Counted from the first letter of the stretch, positions 20,226 to 33,379 are shown. The stretch is 64,000 bases of DNA from Anodontia alba (GCA_964016985.1 OZ024828.1:84894308-84958307), one strand, 5' to 3'. Made by a program: numbers and translations. Notes: generated by a model from the letters alone, not told the origin.

Positions 20226-21081
20226 TGGCAAAAACAATTTTGACAAAGTTACCTCCCTTGAAAATGTATCAGTTCCCCTGAATTATAGTCTAGATTTGAT
20301 GCAAGCTGGCAAGAGATGAAAGTACAGTGTAATAACCACCTTTTGTGAGCCTGTTGTAGGGAGTTGGCTGTTATTGAGAGGTGGCTGTTGTTGAGAGGTG
20401 GCTGATATTAAGAGGTTAAATATACACATGTACTACTGCCCTTTTGACATTACTTATTTTTGCCTGGCATTTTGTTTTAAATGAAAATATTCTGTTCTGA
20501 TTGAACAGATCTTATCAGAAACTGTTTGTCTTTCCTGTTTCTGTGTTTTGTTCTCAAATATTTACCCTAAAATTAAATATACCCCCAAAAATTGGTCTGA
20601 CCTGTGCAATTTCTATAGTAAGTGATTTTTTGGAATTTCTGTCTAAGAAAATATTTACTTTGTTTTCTGAATTTGAATTACATTTATTAATGTTTCACAA
20701 CAATAAAAATCTACCTCCAAGTTACCTACACTACAGATTTCTCCATAATTTGCATTAATCTTTGCTGGGGGAAAAGTGAGAATATTTATTTTTTTTTAAA
20801 ATCCAACCACTAGAATGAAAATTTTTGTGCATGGGTAGTTAAGGCAAATGGTTTTGCATTAAATCATGACAAAAGGTTGCCAATTTACTTCTTCTGTGTA
20901 AAGTGCCAAGCAAAAAACGACTTTCTGAAATATGTCAAAAGCACAGTAAATACAGCACTTTGGGAAATCAGAAAAGTGTCTGGTATAGGGAGTTAGCTGT
21001 TGTAAAGAGGTTACCATTAATGGAGGTATTTGTTTTCATTAGCTTGAAACACACTGACAGAGCAGGACTGAAACATATAAG

Positions 21082-21400
21082 TACAGTCAATCCTCTTTCT
21101 ACCAACACTCGATACAACGACAAAATTCGTTATTATGACAATTTGAATGTCACAAAACCTTCGCTCAAGAGGTGACGGTTAATGAGAAATTATGCAAAAA
21201 TAAGCAACATATGTTTTGGATATTTGTTAGAGGCGATTCTAACAAATATCCAAAACATATGTTCTATGAGGAAATAAGAATAAAACAAGGCCTTTCTTAC
21301 ATATTATTTTGTCCATTAAGGATTCTTTACAACAGCAAATTCATTATAATGGCAACATTTTTGGGAACTAATGCTGTCATTGTAACGATGGTTCACTGTA
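21082..21400. mobile_element. TACAGTCAACCCTC-family MITE
   Basis: The ends TACAGTCAATCCTCTTTCTA and AACGATGGTTCACTGTA flank a centre AACATATGTTTTGGATATTT with its inverse. This copy is uninterrupted and serves as the reference for 49180-49845. Confidence 0.8.
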
Positions 21401-21511
21401 AAACTAATCTTATTTGTTGAGTGGTGCAATGTGTATTTGAGCCAGGACATGAGGTGTCATTGGGGAATATGTAAGCAATGAAGATGGAGGTGGGTCAGCG
21501 AAGCTACATCT

Positions 21512-21749
21512 GGGCCCAGTTGGTCAAAGCTAACGATGTCGTTAGTTAACGATTCGTTAAAATTTACATCGAGTGATATGCAAATATGCTGAAATTTTTT
21601 GCTGAAAAAATGTGAGTAGCTTTTGCAAAGCTACTCACATTTTTTCAGCCAAAAATATCAGAAAATTGTATATTGAATTCACTAAAACAGTTAACGAAAT
21701 GACCCTTAACGAGCTTGTTAGGCTAACGGCGCTTTGAACAACTGGGCCC
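21512..21749. mobile_element. GGGCCCAG-family MITE
   Basis: The ends GGGCCCAGTTGGTCAAAGC and GCTTTGAACAACTGGGCCC are nearly perfect. The central hairpin is complete. Confidence 0.9.
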
Positions 21750-21991
21750 TGATGTCCTTTGCTGTATATCAGTATGTTCTGTAGTATCTAATGATTCTGT
21801 AAGTGGACACCAAAAGACCTGATCAGACTGTCTGGATGCACAGGCTGATCTACATCTTCAGTGTCCGCATATGCTCTGAAGGCAGGTTTTCAAATCATAT
21901 GGCTCTTTTTCAATTATCATCACTGTATAAACATTGACCTGCAGAATGTTGTGTTTTTGCAAAGTTCACAGTCATAACATTAATTGGATAA

Positions 21992-22184
21992 TACCATATT
22001 TACCCTAAATAAGGAGAGATAGACCTGAGCAAACAGTGCAGAACCTGACTGGACTGCTCCTTCAGGATCTGCTCTGTTTGCCATTCTATCACAACATTTT
22101 AACTGAATAGTCAAATTGACATTCAAATTCTAAGGCAAGTATTGCATCGGTTAAGATGTCTAAATATTTAGGGTAATTATGGTA
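21992..22184. mobile_element. TACCATATTTACCCTAA-family MITE
   Basis: The ends TACCATATTTACCCTAAAT and ATTTAGGGTAATTATGGTA flank a GCAAACAGTGCAG core that lost part of one arm. Confidence 0.75.
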
Positions 22185-22296
22185 GAGTTAAATGACAAAC
22201 TGTTGTCTACTTCTTTGGTAATGTTGCCTGGCTTGACAGAATAACTCTTTAGATATAAGAAAGAGCCAGAGTCATATATGCACTCTCTTGTCACCT

Positions 22297-22534
22297 GGGC
22301 CCAGTTGTTCAAAGCATCATTAGCTTAATGAGCTTGTTAGTGGTCAAACTGTTAACTGCTCTATAAGTACAGTATCTAATTCAGTTATTTTTGCTGAAAA
22401 AATGTGAATAACTTTTGCAAATGCAAAAGCTACTCACATTTTTTCAGCAAAAATATTAGCGTATATGCCATATTTAATAATTAAAGTTTTAACGATACGT
22501 TAACTAACGACATCATTAGTTTCGAACTGGGCCC
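22297..22534. mobile_element. GGGCCCAG-family MITE
   Basis: The ends are GGGCCCAGTTGTTCAAAGC and TTTCGAACTGGGCCC. A SINE starts at the very next bases. Confidence 0.85.
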
Positions 22535-22800
22535 TCAGGAGGTCGCGGGTTCAACCCCGCCGAGGTCGGCAACATTCTTTCGTGGAGATTGATCATGAAA
22601 TATTTTCTACGGTCATTCTCTCCCTTCCACTGATTCAAGAAGGGCAGTTGTCAGTTTCTGGCAAAAGAATGTGCACAATACTGGTTAACCGCTTAGAGGA
22701 CTAAGCCTGCCCAGTAAACGTGTGGTTAGGTAAACTGACCGCGCTCGACATGACCCCAGTGGGTTGACTGGGCCGTAAAACCTCAACACAAACAAACAAA
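22535..22800 (+). mobile_element. tRNA-derived SINE, 5' truncated
   Basis: The copy starts with a good B box (GCGGGTTCAACCCCGCC), continues with the shared body and ends ACACAAACAAACAAAC. The A-box half is missing at the junction with the GGGCCC element. Confidence 0.8.
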
Positions 22801-23514
22801 CTGGGCCCTGTTATTTTTCATCCATGAAGAAAAAGGAACCTTATTCTCGTATTTTATTGACCATTAGAATTATGCAGGACAAGATCAGTTGCTTGGCTGA
22901 GCATTTTGTTTAGTGTTTGCTATTATCACATATGTCTGGGCCTGGTTGTGTGTGTATATCATCTAATATAGACTCAACTCGACTGCGCAAATTCGAAGAC
23001 TGATGTGTGTCTGAAATGTTCGCATGTAGGCCTTACTTTGCTTGTCAAAAGTTTTATTAAGGGTGTGAATATGGACTTTCAGCATGCAGTCAGTCTCGTG
23101 TGAGTTAAAATGAGATGCCGTTTACTAACCCGTTCCCAGGCATAGGTTCATGGGAAAACACCACGTTTTTGAAAAATATGAACCATGAACAAATCCAAAG
23201 TGATGTCCCAGGTAGCAGCATGTGATACTCTAGTCTATAACATCAGCCACTGAATATATCACTACAATTAACATGAGTTAGCTTTGTTTGCACTGTTTGA
23301 CTTTAGAAACAAAGAAAGAAACAAACAAAAGTTTATACAAATATATTGGAGACCATGATCTTTGGATTCTGTTAGCATGCATGAAAAGCTGGGCGAAATT
23401 CTTGAACTTGTCGGGAAATAGAAAATGAAAACATCAGACCAGTTTGCATTGGATGCTGGTGCTGAAATTTCGCTGTGGACTGACTTCAGTTCTGATCATA
23501 CAGTATTGTTGCAT

Positions 23515-23925
23515 AAAAAGCAATGTCGCACATTATTAACAGCAGTGCATTAACCGGTGAAAAGCCGTGTATCAACAAGGCAATGCACGGCTATGCAACT
23601 TTCAATATGATCGTACTGGGGCCACAGATTTGCTGCCATTACGAGATGTGTACTGCCCGGCCCTAGAATGAGCCTAGTCCGTGAAAATTACGTTCGCTAG
23701 ACATCGGTGAAAAGGCGAAACAAAAACGTGCAAGAAATAATGCGAAATGTAGCAAATGTTATCAGTTTTTATGCAATAATAGTGATCGAACATGGTTTTT
23801 CAGTGCATTAACATTCGCCAGGTCCCTTGAGACGTGTTGGAAACCGCGGCCTTTAGCCTCGTTTTCAACACCTCCCATGGGACCTGGCGAATGTTAATGC
23901 ATGAAAAACTATGTTTGATCCCTAT
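23515..23925. mobile_element. Unclassified element with CATTCGCCAGGTCCC palindrome, copy 2
   Basis: It contains the same blocks as 11740-12180 in opposite orientation: ACGAGATGTGTACTGCCCGG, GACATCGGTGAAAAGGC and the CATTCGCCAGGTCCC hairpin. Confidence 0.7.
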
Positions 23926-23985
23926 ATTGACTGAGAAAATATTTATCTGGAGCATTGTTTTTTCCAAGAGAGTGCTCATTATTAA

Positions 23986-24190
23986 CCCTTATCCTGCTGA
24001 ATAATTTAATTAGCCACACCCATTTCTGACTATCAGCCAATCAGATTACATCATATAATGTTTTCATTCAAATTCACAAACTGAATGACAAACAGTGTAA
24101 ATCCTAATCAGATGGCTTCTTCAGAAGCCATCTGATCTGGATCTACACTGTTTGCAAAGGTAGGGGTTGTCGTGAACAGCAGGATAAGGG
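23986..24190. mobile_element. TTAA-type MITE, family CCCTTGTC
   Basis: This copy is bounded by TTAA at 23982 and 24191 and has the same ends (CCCTTATCCTGCTGAA) and the same central CAAACAGTG hairpin as the copy at 1619. Confidence 0.85.
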
Positions 24191-24371
24191 TTAAGGTACC
24201 AGTTATGTTAGCATGGGTAGAAAGAAGTAATACTAAGATGTAGAAAATTATACATTTATTCATTGCACACAAACAATTTCTTAACTATTTCAAATTCAAG
24301 CAGAGTCAAGGGAGAGGACTTCTATAATCAGTACATGAATCAATCCATTAACCTGTAACCAAACATTCAAA

Positions 24372-24590
24372 ATGAGCCAGTGTACCAAAAAACCTACAAT
24401 TAGACATGCGACAAGCAAAGACTCAGATCAGCCTGCACATCCACCCTGTCTGATCAGTCTTCTACAGCCTCCAGGTTGGCTAAAGAGGGATAAATGAAAA
24501 GCCTTGCCATACTGGGTGGATGTACAGGCTGATCTGAGTCTTTGCTGGTCACACAGGTCTACTTGAAGGTTTTGTTGTGCGCTGGCTCAA
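24372..24590. mobile_element. TGAGCCAGCGCATGAC-family MITE
   Basis: The ends TGAGCCAGTGTACCAAAAAA and TTTTGTTGTGCGCTGGCTCA flank GCAAAGACTCAGATCAGCCT and its inverse. Confidence 0.75.
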
Positions 24591-25243
24591 ATTGCAGGAG
24601 GACATTCTGATAAAAGTATTTTTGTATTAATTTTTCAGATAAAAATAAGACTTGAAGAAATTTCATGCGAATCGTCTGCCTAGCAGATGATAAGCAGACA
24701 ATTCAGATGAAAGGCAAGCCTTATTTTCCCAGAGAAATATTAAAAAAAAAAAAAAAATAGAATGTTATCCGCTGTTGTTATGACTTGTGCTTAAAAGGTT
24801 AAGGAAATGCCTTTGGTTCATTAGCAAACTGAGTAGACCCAGATAAACTTTGGCAGTATACTCAATCTGATCACAGTCTGTTTTTTAGTCTGTGGACCTT
24901 GAAGCCTAAGTTTGTGAATCTCAAATTATCTAGTCTCATGTCAATATATTATTTTTGGCCACAAGTCTGAGTTGAAATTGATTGCAACAGTATCATTTTC
25001 AAATATTGTTGCCTGACAGTGTTATAACCCTTTAATATGTTTTTCAACAGTTATACAATTGTCTGTGTATGTATTCAAGCATGCATTCAGTTATGTTTCT
25101 AAAAGAATGCATTCTGTGATGTTTCTAAAGTACACTGGCCCCGAGGTTATAAAACTTTTTTCATGCTCAGCTTAGTAGAGCATGAAATTTGTCCTGCTTT
25201 TAAATCTCAAATTACTAACAACTGCAAATTCTTTCTTGCTTAA

Positions 25244-25483
25244 CCCTTAAAACGCCACAAAAACCTGCATCTGAAAATGTCATCTGTTTATGTCATCTGC
25301 TGAATATTCTTGCAAACTTTTCAAACCTATTTTTGCATACAGGCAAACAGTGTGGACCCTGATCAGACTGCTCCTAGAGGAGGAGCAGTCTGATCTGGGT
25401 CCACACTGTTTGCAAAAATGACTTTTAAAAGCACAAGAAGATGACAAAGCAGACGACAATAGTTGTGATTGGCAGTTTAAGGG
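25244..25483. mobile_element. TTAA-type MITE, family CCCTTAAAACGCC
   Basis: TTAA at 25240 and 25484 bound ends CCCTTAAAACGCCA and TGGCAGTTTAAGGG. The core is again GGCAAACAGTGTGGACC...GGTCCACACTGTTTGC. Confidence 0.8.
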
Positions 25484-25970
25484 TTAAATGCCAACTATAA
25501 GTTCCCTTCTGAAGAACTCATACAGAACTTCATATAGAAGTAGAGACTCGTATAAGAACATGTTTATACCAATTACAGATGCTTATGCTTTTCCGGGTTT
25601 GCTTTAAATGCTATAAACCTTTCTGCTATCAAACAATTAGCAAGTCTCGCTAAAACAGGAGGAGATTTAACATGTCTGAACATTCAGTTCACTCTACAGA
25701 CCCATTTGAGCTGGGACACAGGAAAACATGTCTTGTGCAAATTGAAGGCCTATCCCTAGAAATGAAAGTTCTTATATTTGTCTTACTCCTCCACCAAACA
25801 TATAATGTGGGTACTTATCAGAACTGACTCAGACAGGCAGTTCAAACAAGAGCGGTCAATAAGCAGTGCTTATTAGATATCCCCCAAAAGGACCACCTTC
25901 CCCAACTCACTATAATGAGTATCCACAACATGTATTTCGGTGGTAGAAATAAGAAAAACATAACTGAAAT

Positions 25971-26194
25971 TACACTGCAACCTCTTTATAACACAGTTCC
26001 TTATAACACCATTTTGGATATAACACAGTTCAAAGATGGATTCCAAAAATGTATAGATTATATTGAAAAATGACCATAAATGGTCATTTTTCAATATAAT
26101 CTATACATTTTTGTTTGGATATAACATGGTTGTTTAACTAACACGGTTTATGCTATGGATCCGTACAATAGTGTTATAAAGAGGTTGTGGTGTA
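25971..26194. mobile_element. TA-type MITE, intact
   Basis: The ends TACACTGCAACCTCTTTATAA and AGAGGTTGTGGTGTA and the perfect palindrome at TGACCATAAATGGTCA make this one of the best preserved copies. Confidence 0.85.
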
Positions 26195-26484
26195 TTACTG
26201 TACTAGTATCTGCATTTTGACTAAATTTCATTTAACTGTTTCATTGCAAAACCGAGTTGATATACCATTTTGACTCAAATGACCCTCATGGGTTGAGGCA
26301 TCAAACCTGAACTCATCATCATCAAAGATCAGTTCAACCTACATATTCTCAGCACTTCCCCACCACCTTCACCTTTCACATTCACACTGTCTGAACTTAG
26401 ACAAATTTAACCCTTAAAGAGCTATTCAAAAATTATGGAAAGAATTTTTTTCAGGGAAAACAAGACTTGATATTTTATGTGAAC

Positions 26485-26673
26485 TACCGCATTTACCCTA
26501 AGTATTCAGACACCTCAACTCCTTACCATATATGTTCTAAAATTTGAACCAGTACAATTCACTACCCCATGTTGTGTCTAAAAATTGCTGGATGAGTGGC
26601 AAACAGTGTAGACCAGATGAGACGCCGCATTCTGCTCAGGTCTGTCTGTCCGAATACATATGGTAAATACGGT
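26485..26673. mobile_element. TACCATATTTACCCTAA-family MITE
   Basis: The ends TACCGCATTTACCCTAAGT and ATATGGTAAATACGGTA flank the GGCAAACAGTGTAGACC left arm and a truncated right arm. Confidence 0.75.
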
Positions 26674-27989
26674 ACCTACTAAGCAGAGAATTCACATGCA
26701 ATGTCAAACCTTTTATTCTCAGAAAAATAAATAATAACACAGTGTAAAAGAAAATAGTATGTGTTCTGTTACCGTTTTGAATGGTGCTTTCAATGTTAAA
26801 TAGCGAATAGGGAATATGCCAAGCAAACTTCATAGATGTGATACCTAATCTAGGTCTGTGTGCCTATGCCCCAGGTTGTTTGTAATGCACTGACTTAAGG
26901 GAACGGGATACACATGATAGATTATCCGCCATTTCCTACAAGGGAGTCAATTTATGTGACTTCCTGTTTGCTTCCCTGCATATTATTTCATTTCTGGAAA
27001 GGTCTACTTTAAAAGGAAAGAATTTTCTCCCCTTTTAGAGCAGACACTTTTTCAGAAGGGAGGCAAAATGATTTTGTTAGAGTTGTCTCCATTGCAAATG
27101 TATCCATTCTTCTTAATTTTAAAAATCCTAACTAGAAAATAAATATCACAGATAATCACAGCTTTCAAGGACGGATTATAAATGCTGCATGATAAATATT
27201 TACATCGTGTAAAATACAAGCTGGAAAACCAAAACACACCACTGTGCTTTTGATGAAGCTTAAAAACAAGTTATGGTAAATGTCCTAAAATTTCAAATAT
27301 TTTATGCTCATGCATACATACTAAGTTTGAGAAAGGTCCAAGAATTTATTTTGCTTTGCTATCAAGTAATAAGAGGATGTGTGTGACAAGAAAAACTTGT
27401 GCTAGAGAAATTTAGGTGTTTCTTCAACTTCAAGGGGACTTGATTTACCTGGAGATTTTCTGCCATTTTTTACAAGGCGGCAGTTTTAGTGACTTCATGT
27501 TTGCTTTTATGTACACCATGTTCATTCTGAAAGGTATCTACTCTAAAAGAAGAGAAAGTGCTCCCAGTGGAGCATATTCCTTCTTTTTAGAGTGTACCCA
27601 TTTCAGAAAGGATGCAAAAACAATTTTAACAAGAATTGTCTTCTCTGAAAGCATATCCATTCCTCTTAAGGGAAATGGAATTACTTTCAGGGGATGCCTT
27701 CTGAAAAGGAGTCTATCTAAAAGGGGAGAAACAATATCTAATAACTTTCCTTTTGGAGCAGAACCCTTCATCAGAAGGGGTGCTGGACACAAACAGAAAG
27801 TCACAAAAGTTGTCTCCTTTGAAAAACAGGGTAGAAAAGCCACCAGATGCATCCAGTCCCCTTAATTTAGAAATCAGCAATTAACAAATGACAATCAAAA
27901 TAGTTCTTGACATTCCGTTCAAACTATCTCCTTCCTTTGGATATATGTGCAATTTGAGTGAGTTTTTGGCAAATTCAGCAGGCAGCAAA

Positions 27990-28160
27990 TTCATGACATT
28001 TTTCTTATTTTTACCAGAAAACAGGTTTTGACATTTCATGCAAATCATCTCCTGTGGAGACAATATGCATAAAACATCAAAACCTGTATTCTGGGAAAAA
28101 TAAGAAAAATATTTCAAAATGTTGTCTGCTGAAAATTTTACCCAGAGTGCTAAGCATTAA
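27990..28160. mobile_element. Hairpin repeat with TTTGACATTTCATGCAAAT core
   Basis: Arms CAGAAAACAGGTTTTGACAT and AAACATCAAAACCTGTATTCTG pair. The tail GCTGAAAATTTTACCCAG is shared with the copy at 10000. Confidence 0.7.
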
Positions 28161-28815
28161 GAATAGAAAAAACATCATTTGTTACCTGCTAATTTTACCT
28201 ACAGCATTCTTAGATTAAATTCTTGCAAACCTAACATTTACACCAACAGAAACAGGCAGTAGGTGAAATTAAATGCATAGTAATTGAGGAATAAAAGTGA
28301 AACAAAAATAAATAGAAGTATATAGCTATGAACATAATAGAGTTTGAACATCAGTTTAAAACCAAACACTACATATATCAAGTTGACAACATATACCGGG
28401 TATATACATGATGATGAAGAGAAAAAGTATCACAGTTTTCATCCCAAATGAAACAAAAACAAAACCAGTATGTTTTATATATACACCTTAACCACTCAGC
28501 AAAATGACCTGATTATATCTAAGCAGCAGTTCTATCTAATCTTTAGCTGCAGACGACAATAAGCAGAAGACCCCTTGGGTTAAAAGGAAAGGTAAATTTC
28601 CCACCATGTTTTTTGACAAGGGAGACAACTTTGTGATTTCCTGTTTACAGAGGAAGGCACCTCTGAAATTGAGTCTGCTCAAAAAGGAAAGAATTTGCTC
28701 CCAAAGGGAGCAAATTCTTTCCTTTAGGTAGACTCCTTTCCAGAATGGAGGCAGGGTTTCAGGGTGTGAGTTTGACCCTTCAATCCAAATTATTCTGAAA
28801 TGCAAATCCAGTTTG

Positions 28816-28828
28816 GGGGGGGGGGGGA
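28816..28828 (+). repeat. Poly-G run
   Basis: A run of about 12 G is followed by AGGGTGTGG. The length may be inexact. Confidence 0.8.
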
Positions 28829-29980
28829 GGGTGTGGCTGAATATGAAAGAATCACTCATTTGTCATCTGTAGAGGCAAAAGACTAATACAGCAGTATATA
28901 CATGCATATTATAGTTCAGCAGTTTTATTTTTAGCAATATATTTGGAGCTGCATAACAAGAAAACCTGCATTATGCCAACTTCAAGGCCTACACTACCTA
29001 CCCTAAATATTTGGACAGCTTAAAAGGAAATGCAGTACTGGTTAAGAGTGTAGCTAAGGTCATAGCTCTTGGTAAGGCTTTTTTTCAGCCAAAATAGTAT
29101 ATACTGACATTTTTCTTATTTTTCCATGAAAAAATATGTTGCCAGTACTCATTAGTAGTGCCTTGGTGAGACACTTCTAATAAGTACCCACAACATACTT
29201 TTCATGGAGAAATAAGAAAAAAAAATGCCTAATGTAAAAACTAATTAGCCTCTTATCTGCTCTCTATAATCTGAGATTAAAGTTTTTGAAACACATTTTT
29301 ATGCCATTTTTAACAAAATCTTAAGAAAGTTAATGCCGTTCAAAGATTTCAAAACCAATGTAAAGGACACTACCATGTTGAATATATAATGAGATTCTAA
29401 CTATTTCAAAATATTAGATAGAATTTTCTTTCTAACATAAAAACAGTGTGGTTTTCAAGCCAAATCAAACTATAAGCACAAAATTAATATAGAGGTATAA
29501 TACTTATTGCTTTTCCCTTTAATTCTTTTTGTGCTTGTCCTAATTTTGTAAAAGCTTTAATTATCTGGTGATGTACCTGAAAAGTGTAGGCTGAATGGCA
29601 AACTGTGCAGACCCTATCAAATTCATTACATTATTACAGAATCAGTAAAGGCATGAAGGCTGATTTGGGCTCCAGCTGTTTGCATATAAAGTGTAATGCA
29701 CAAAAAGGGCCCTTATGCAATTTGCTGACAACACAGGTCCAGATCAGCATGTACATCTGTGCAGACTAATCCAGGCATTTTCTGTTTGTTGACATATACT
29801 ACAGTATCCACTGATTCTGTGAGGACAATGAAGGCCCAGATCAGCCTGCACTTATTTATACAGGCTGATCAGGGCCTCCTTTGTCTGCAAATTGCATATG
29901 AGCCCTTTTCGTGTGGCATGAGGGCCCTTTTTTTGCACTGCTCTGTATGTGGCACATGCAGGATTTCTTGAGATTTACTG

Positions 29981-30359
29981 TATTGGACCTAATTACTGCA
30001 CATACTCCTATAAGCGCATAGTCAAGCAATTCCCTACTCTTCAGATTACAGCCAGTGTACTTTTTGTCTACTTCTTTATAAAGGCATATATTGCAGGTAT
30101 GCATTTGAATTGCATTGACTTGTCTATGCAATTCAAATGAGTACCCAAACATATGCTTTTATAAAGAAAATCAGAAAAAAAAAAAACATACAAAGACATT
30201 GCATAAGCATCATTTGAAAAGTCCTTTGCTGATCTTTTTTTTTTTTTTTTTTTTTTTAAGTATAGGTAGGTATATATTTGGTAGGTATATGTTTTACCAC
30301 AAGTTTTCCCAGTATTTTTGAAAAAACCTAAGTGCACAGTGAGGTAATTAGGTCGAATA
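29981..30359. mobile_element. CCTAATTACTGCAC-family MITE
   Basis: The ends ATTGGACCTAATTACTGCAC and GTAATTAGGTCGAAT flank a core GTATGCATTTGAATTGC and inverse. A T run lies near 30235-30257. Confidence 0.8.
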
Positions 30360-31364
30360 TGGTAGCTTAATTTTTTATAAACAAAGCCACATCAAATATA
30401 AGGAGGCTTGATGTATGTATGACCAATGAAAGACCTGATCTGCCTGCTCATTTTGGCAGTCTGATTAGGGCTTTTCTTATCTGCCTACTCAAACACATGG
30501 TGGTTAATGCTCTAAGAATTAGAAAGAAAAAAAAATATGCCTGTTTTTTTTTTTTACCAATAAAGCAAAGGAAGTAAGAAATTTTGCAAAGGAAGGCAAT
30601 TAAATTGCCTCCCTTTGCAAAGTTGGTTACTTCCATAAGACTTCATGGTCTCTTGTCCAACTTTGCTTTTGGAATTTTTAGAACATTTACTGTACTGTTG
30701 AATCTATTAGCAAAATGCAAAAACCCTTAGAATGGATGGCTGCAGTGGCTGCTCTTCCTACTCACTGTTTTACATGAGTTAAGCCCCTTTTTTATCTGAT
30801 GAGGCTCAAATATTTCTACAACTATGGTATATATGTACAAAATCAGCAGTTTGGTACCAAGATTTGTCCTGTGACAGGATAATACTGTACAGAAGAGCCA
30901 GTAACCAGCTGCAGTTTGCAAAAATTAGAGCTGTAGGACCAATAATTCTACTGGGCAGAAGGACTGTTTCACTCGAGACATACTTAAACAGAATTTTATG
31001 GTTTTACCTTTTAACCCCCGAGTTTCTAGTGTGGACTCTTCCATTTTTTTTTTTTAATTAGATAAAGACCTGACCAATTTCTCCATTAGGCATAAGGGCT
31101 GTTTCACTAGAGACAGGTACAAATAGAGATTTTAAGATTTCACTGTTTAACCCCCAAGTTTCTCGTGAGGACTCTTCCACATTTTAAATTCAGACATATC
31201 CATCATTGCAAATAGGGATTTCCATCAAAACTGAAAAACAAAGAAAACAATTTAGATCTTGATGAGACACTAGTCTTGTGAGCCATGCAATGGCTTGTTA
31301 TGAGCCATCTCATCAGGACCTACACTGTTTGCAAAGGTAACTTTTGATCTGCAAGACCAAAAGT

Positions 31365-31665
31365 GTTGGCCTTGGTGGCTCAGTCGAATGCACATCTAAC
31401 TGATGATCAAGAGATCACTAATTCTATCCCTGCTGGGTCTGGCAACCTTTCATGAAGACTGATCATTAAATATTTTCTATGGTCATTCTCTCCCGCTGTT
31501 TCAAGAAGGGCAGTTGTCATTTTCTGGTGAAAAGATGTGTACAAGACTTTGTACTGGTTAACCACTTAGACCCAGGAAAAGTGTTGTTATGTAAGCTGAA
31601 TGGTTTGTCATGACTTTAGTAGTATTGACTGGGCCATTAAACTCCAAACCAACCAACCAAAGACT
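31365..31665 (+). mobile_element. tRNA-derived SINE, full length
   Basis: The 5' part GGCCTTGGTGGCTCAGTCGA is A-box-like. A degraded B box lies near 31420. The body GGTCATTCTCTCCC...AAGAAGGGCAGTTGTC is shared with the other copies, and it ends in CCAACCAACC. Confidence 0.8.
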
Positions 31666-31927
31666 GAACAGCTTAACCCTTGTATACTGATAGCAATATT
31701 AGCTGAAATTAGCTGAAAACAAAAGTGATGACACATTTTCCTAACTTTTCCCCAGATAATAAAGTTTGACATTGCATGTGAATCATCTCCTAAGATGATG
31801 ATTCAAAGAAAATACCAAGCCCTATATTCCAGGAAAAAAGAAAGAAAAGTATCATCGATTTTTCATCTGTAAAGTGTGTATCTGCCATGAAGGTAAAACA
31901 ACTTAACGCTGGTTATCTGGCTCATAA

Positions 31928-32392
31928 TACACTAGCACCTCTTTATAAGACGGTTTCGGATACAAGACAGTTTAAATCGAGGGTTGAGCGCAAGACTAGC
32001 GTAAGTCAGACGGTTGTTTTTCCCCAAACCTAATCTCCTCACCATGAAGGTGTTATGAAGATTACAACATTTCTTTCTGTAAACAATGAAAATTTAGGTG
32101 CCATTGCTCATATGAGCAATGGCACCTAAATTTGCATTGTTTACAAAGGGGTCCAAGTTGCCCCTAAACAAGGGTTTCAAAAATATGTTTGAGTTACCAT
32201 AGTCTTGCGCTCAACCCTCGAAATGTGGATTCCAAAAGTATTGTATCCGAACAAAATGTATTGAATATATAGAAAAAATGGTCATTTTTCTATAAAATCT
32301 ATACATTTTTGTTTGGATACAATACTGTTGATTAGCTAACACAGTTTTTGCTTTGGATCCCAGCAACAGTGTTCTAAAGAGGTTATGGTGTA
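31928..32392. mobile_element. TA-type MITE split by a CGAGGGTTGAGC element
   Basis: The halves at 31928-31977 and 32221-32392 flank a foreign palindromic element at 31978-32220. Confidence 0.8.
31978..32220. mobile_element. Palindromic element CGAGGGTTGAGCGCAAGACTA
   Basis: Terminal inverted repeats CGAGGGTTGAGCGCAAGACT and their inverse are bordered by AAAT on both sides (31974 and 32221). The centre is AATTTAGGTGCCATTGCTCA and its inverse. I do not recognise the superfamily. Confidence 0.8.
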
Positions 32393-33101
32393 TATATTAA
32401 CAAATATCTTAATATATGCAAGATAAATAAATCTTATTTACAAATATAGATAACTCTCTGAAAACAAGTTGTATTTTTTTACACCTACCAAAATGTGTAT
32501 ATGCATAAACTAAATCTTAAAACAATAAAAAATTTAAATATAAACAGCCAACAGTCTAAAATATTAATTGAGAAAATGGGACCATGTGTGTGAATCCTTT
32601 CCAAAGATGATGATTCTTTGAAATGTCAAGCCATATTCGAAAAAGAAACAAATCGCGAATTTGATCTCTCTGATCCTGTGATAGGCATACTAACAACTGA
32701 TGATAACTCTGGAAAAAAAAACTATCACAATAATGAAATGTTCTCAGTAAAATCTACTTTCACTCCAAACATATCTGGAATAAATTTTACTAAAACTAGG
32801 CCAGTGTGTGGAGTAGTAAATAGGCTGAAATTAAAGCTTTGGTGAAGACAAATGGACTATTATTTAGTTCCACTGAATAGGGAGTCAAAATTGATAGTTT
32901 TCAGGTTAGACATTTTTCTTTCTATAGCTTTTTTAACCATGGACATTCCGAATTTAAATATCTTCTCTCTTTTTTTAAGATTTTTTTATTATTATTCTCC
33001 CCACCACATGATGCACAGAAGGTTGGAGAAGCCCATCCTAATTATTTTACAATACATATATATTGTTTACATACATTATATAGAACTCTTGTTTGATAAC
33101 C

Positions 33102-33379
33102 ATTACGAAAACATGCCTATTCAAATATACTGAAAATTTTATCACAAAAAAAAAATGAAAATTTTCAGTAAAAAATTCTGATATTTTTCATATTTCTGCT
33201 CAAAACATAGATTGTGGGTACTCGTTAGAACCGCCTTGGCGAGGCGGTTCTAATGAGTACACACAATCTATGTTTTTAGCAGAAATACGAAAAATAATGT
33301 ATACCCCTGTAAACCCCAGTTTTACTATATAAAAGTGGGGTTTAAGGGGGTCAACTTTATATAGGCATGTTTTCGTGAT
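33102..33379. mobile_element. ATCACGAAAACATGCC-family MITE, reversed
   Basis: The ends ATTACGAAAACATGCCTATT and ATAGGCATGTTTTCGTGAT are well preserved. The centre is GTACTCGTTAGAACCGCC and its inverse. Confidence 0.85.

Noticed and set aside
22535..22575. tRNA half gene or fragment
   Set aside because: The same SINE family explains it; the sequence downstream is the SINE body.
27416..27865. 149-codon frame on + and 104-codon frame on -
   Set aside because: Both overlap the GGAAAGAATTTGCTCCC hairpin repeats and mirror each other. No family similarity or splice context.
32618..32845. 75-codon frame as a small gene
   Set aside because: No similarity, no splice or promoter context, and composition like the surrounding intergenic DNA.
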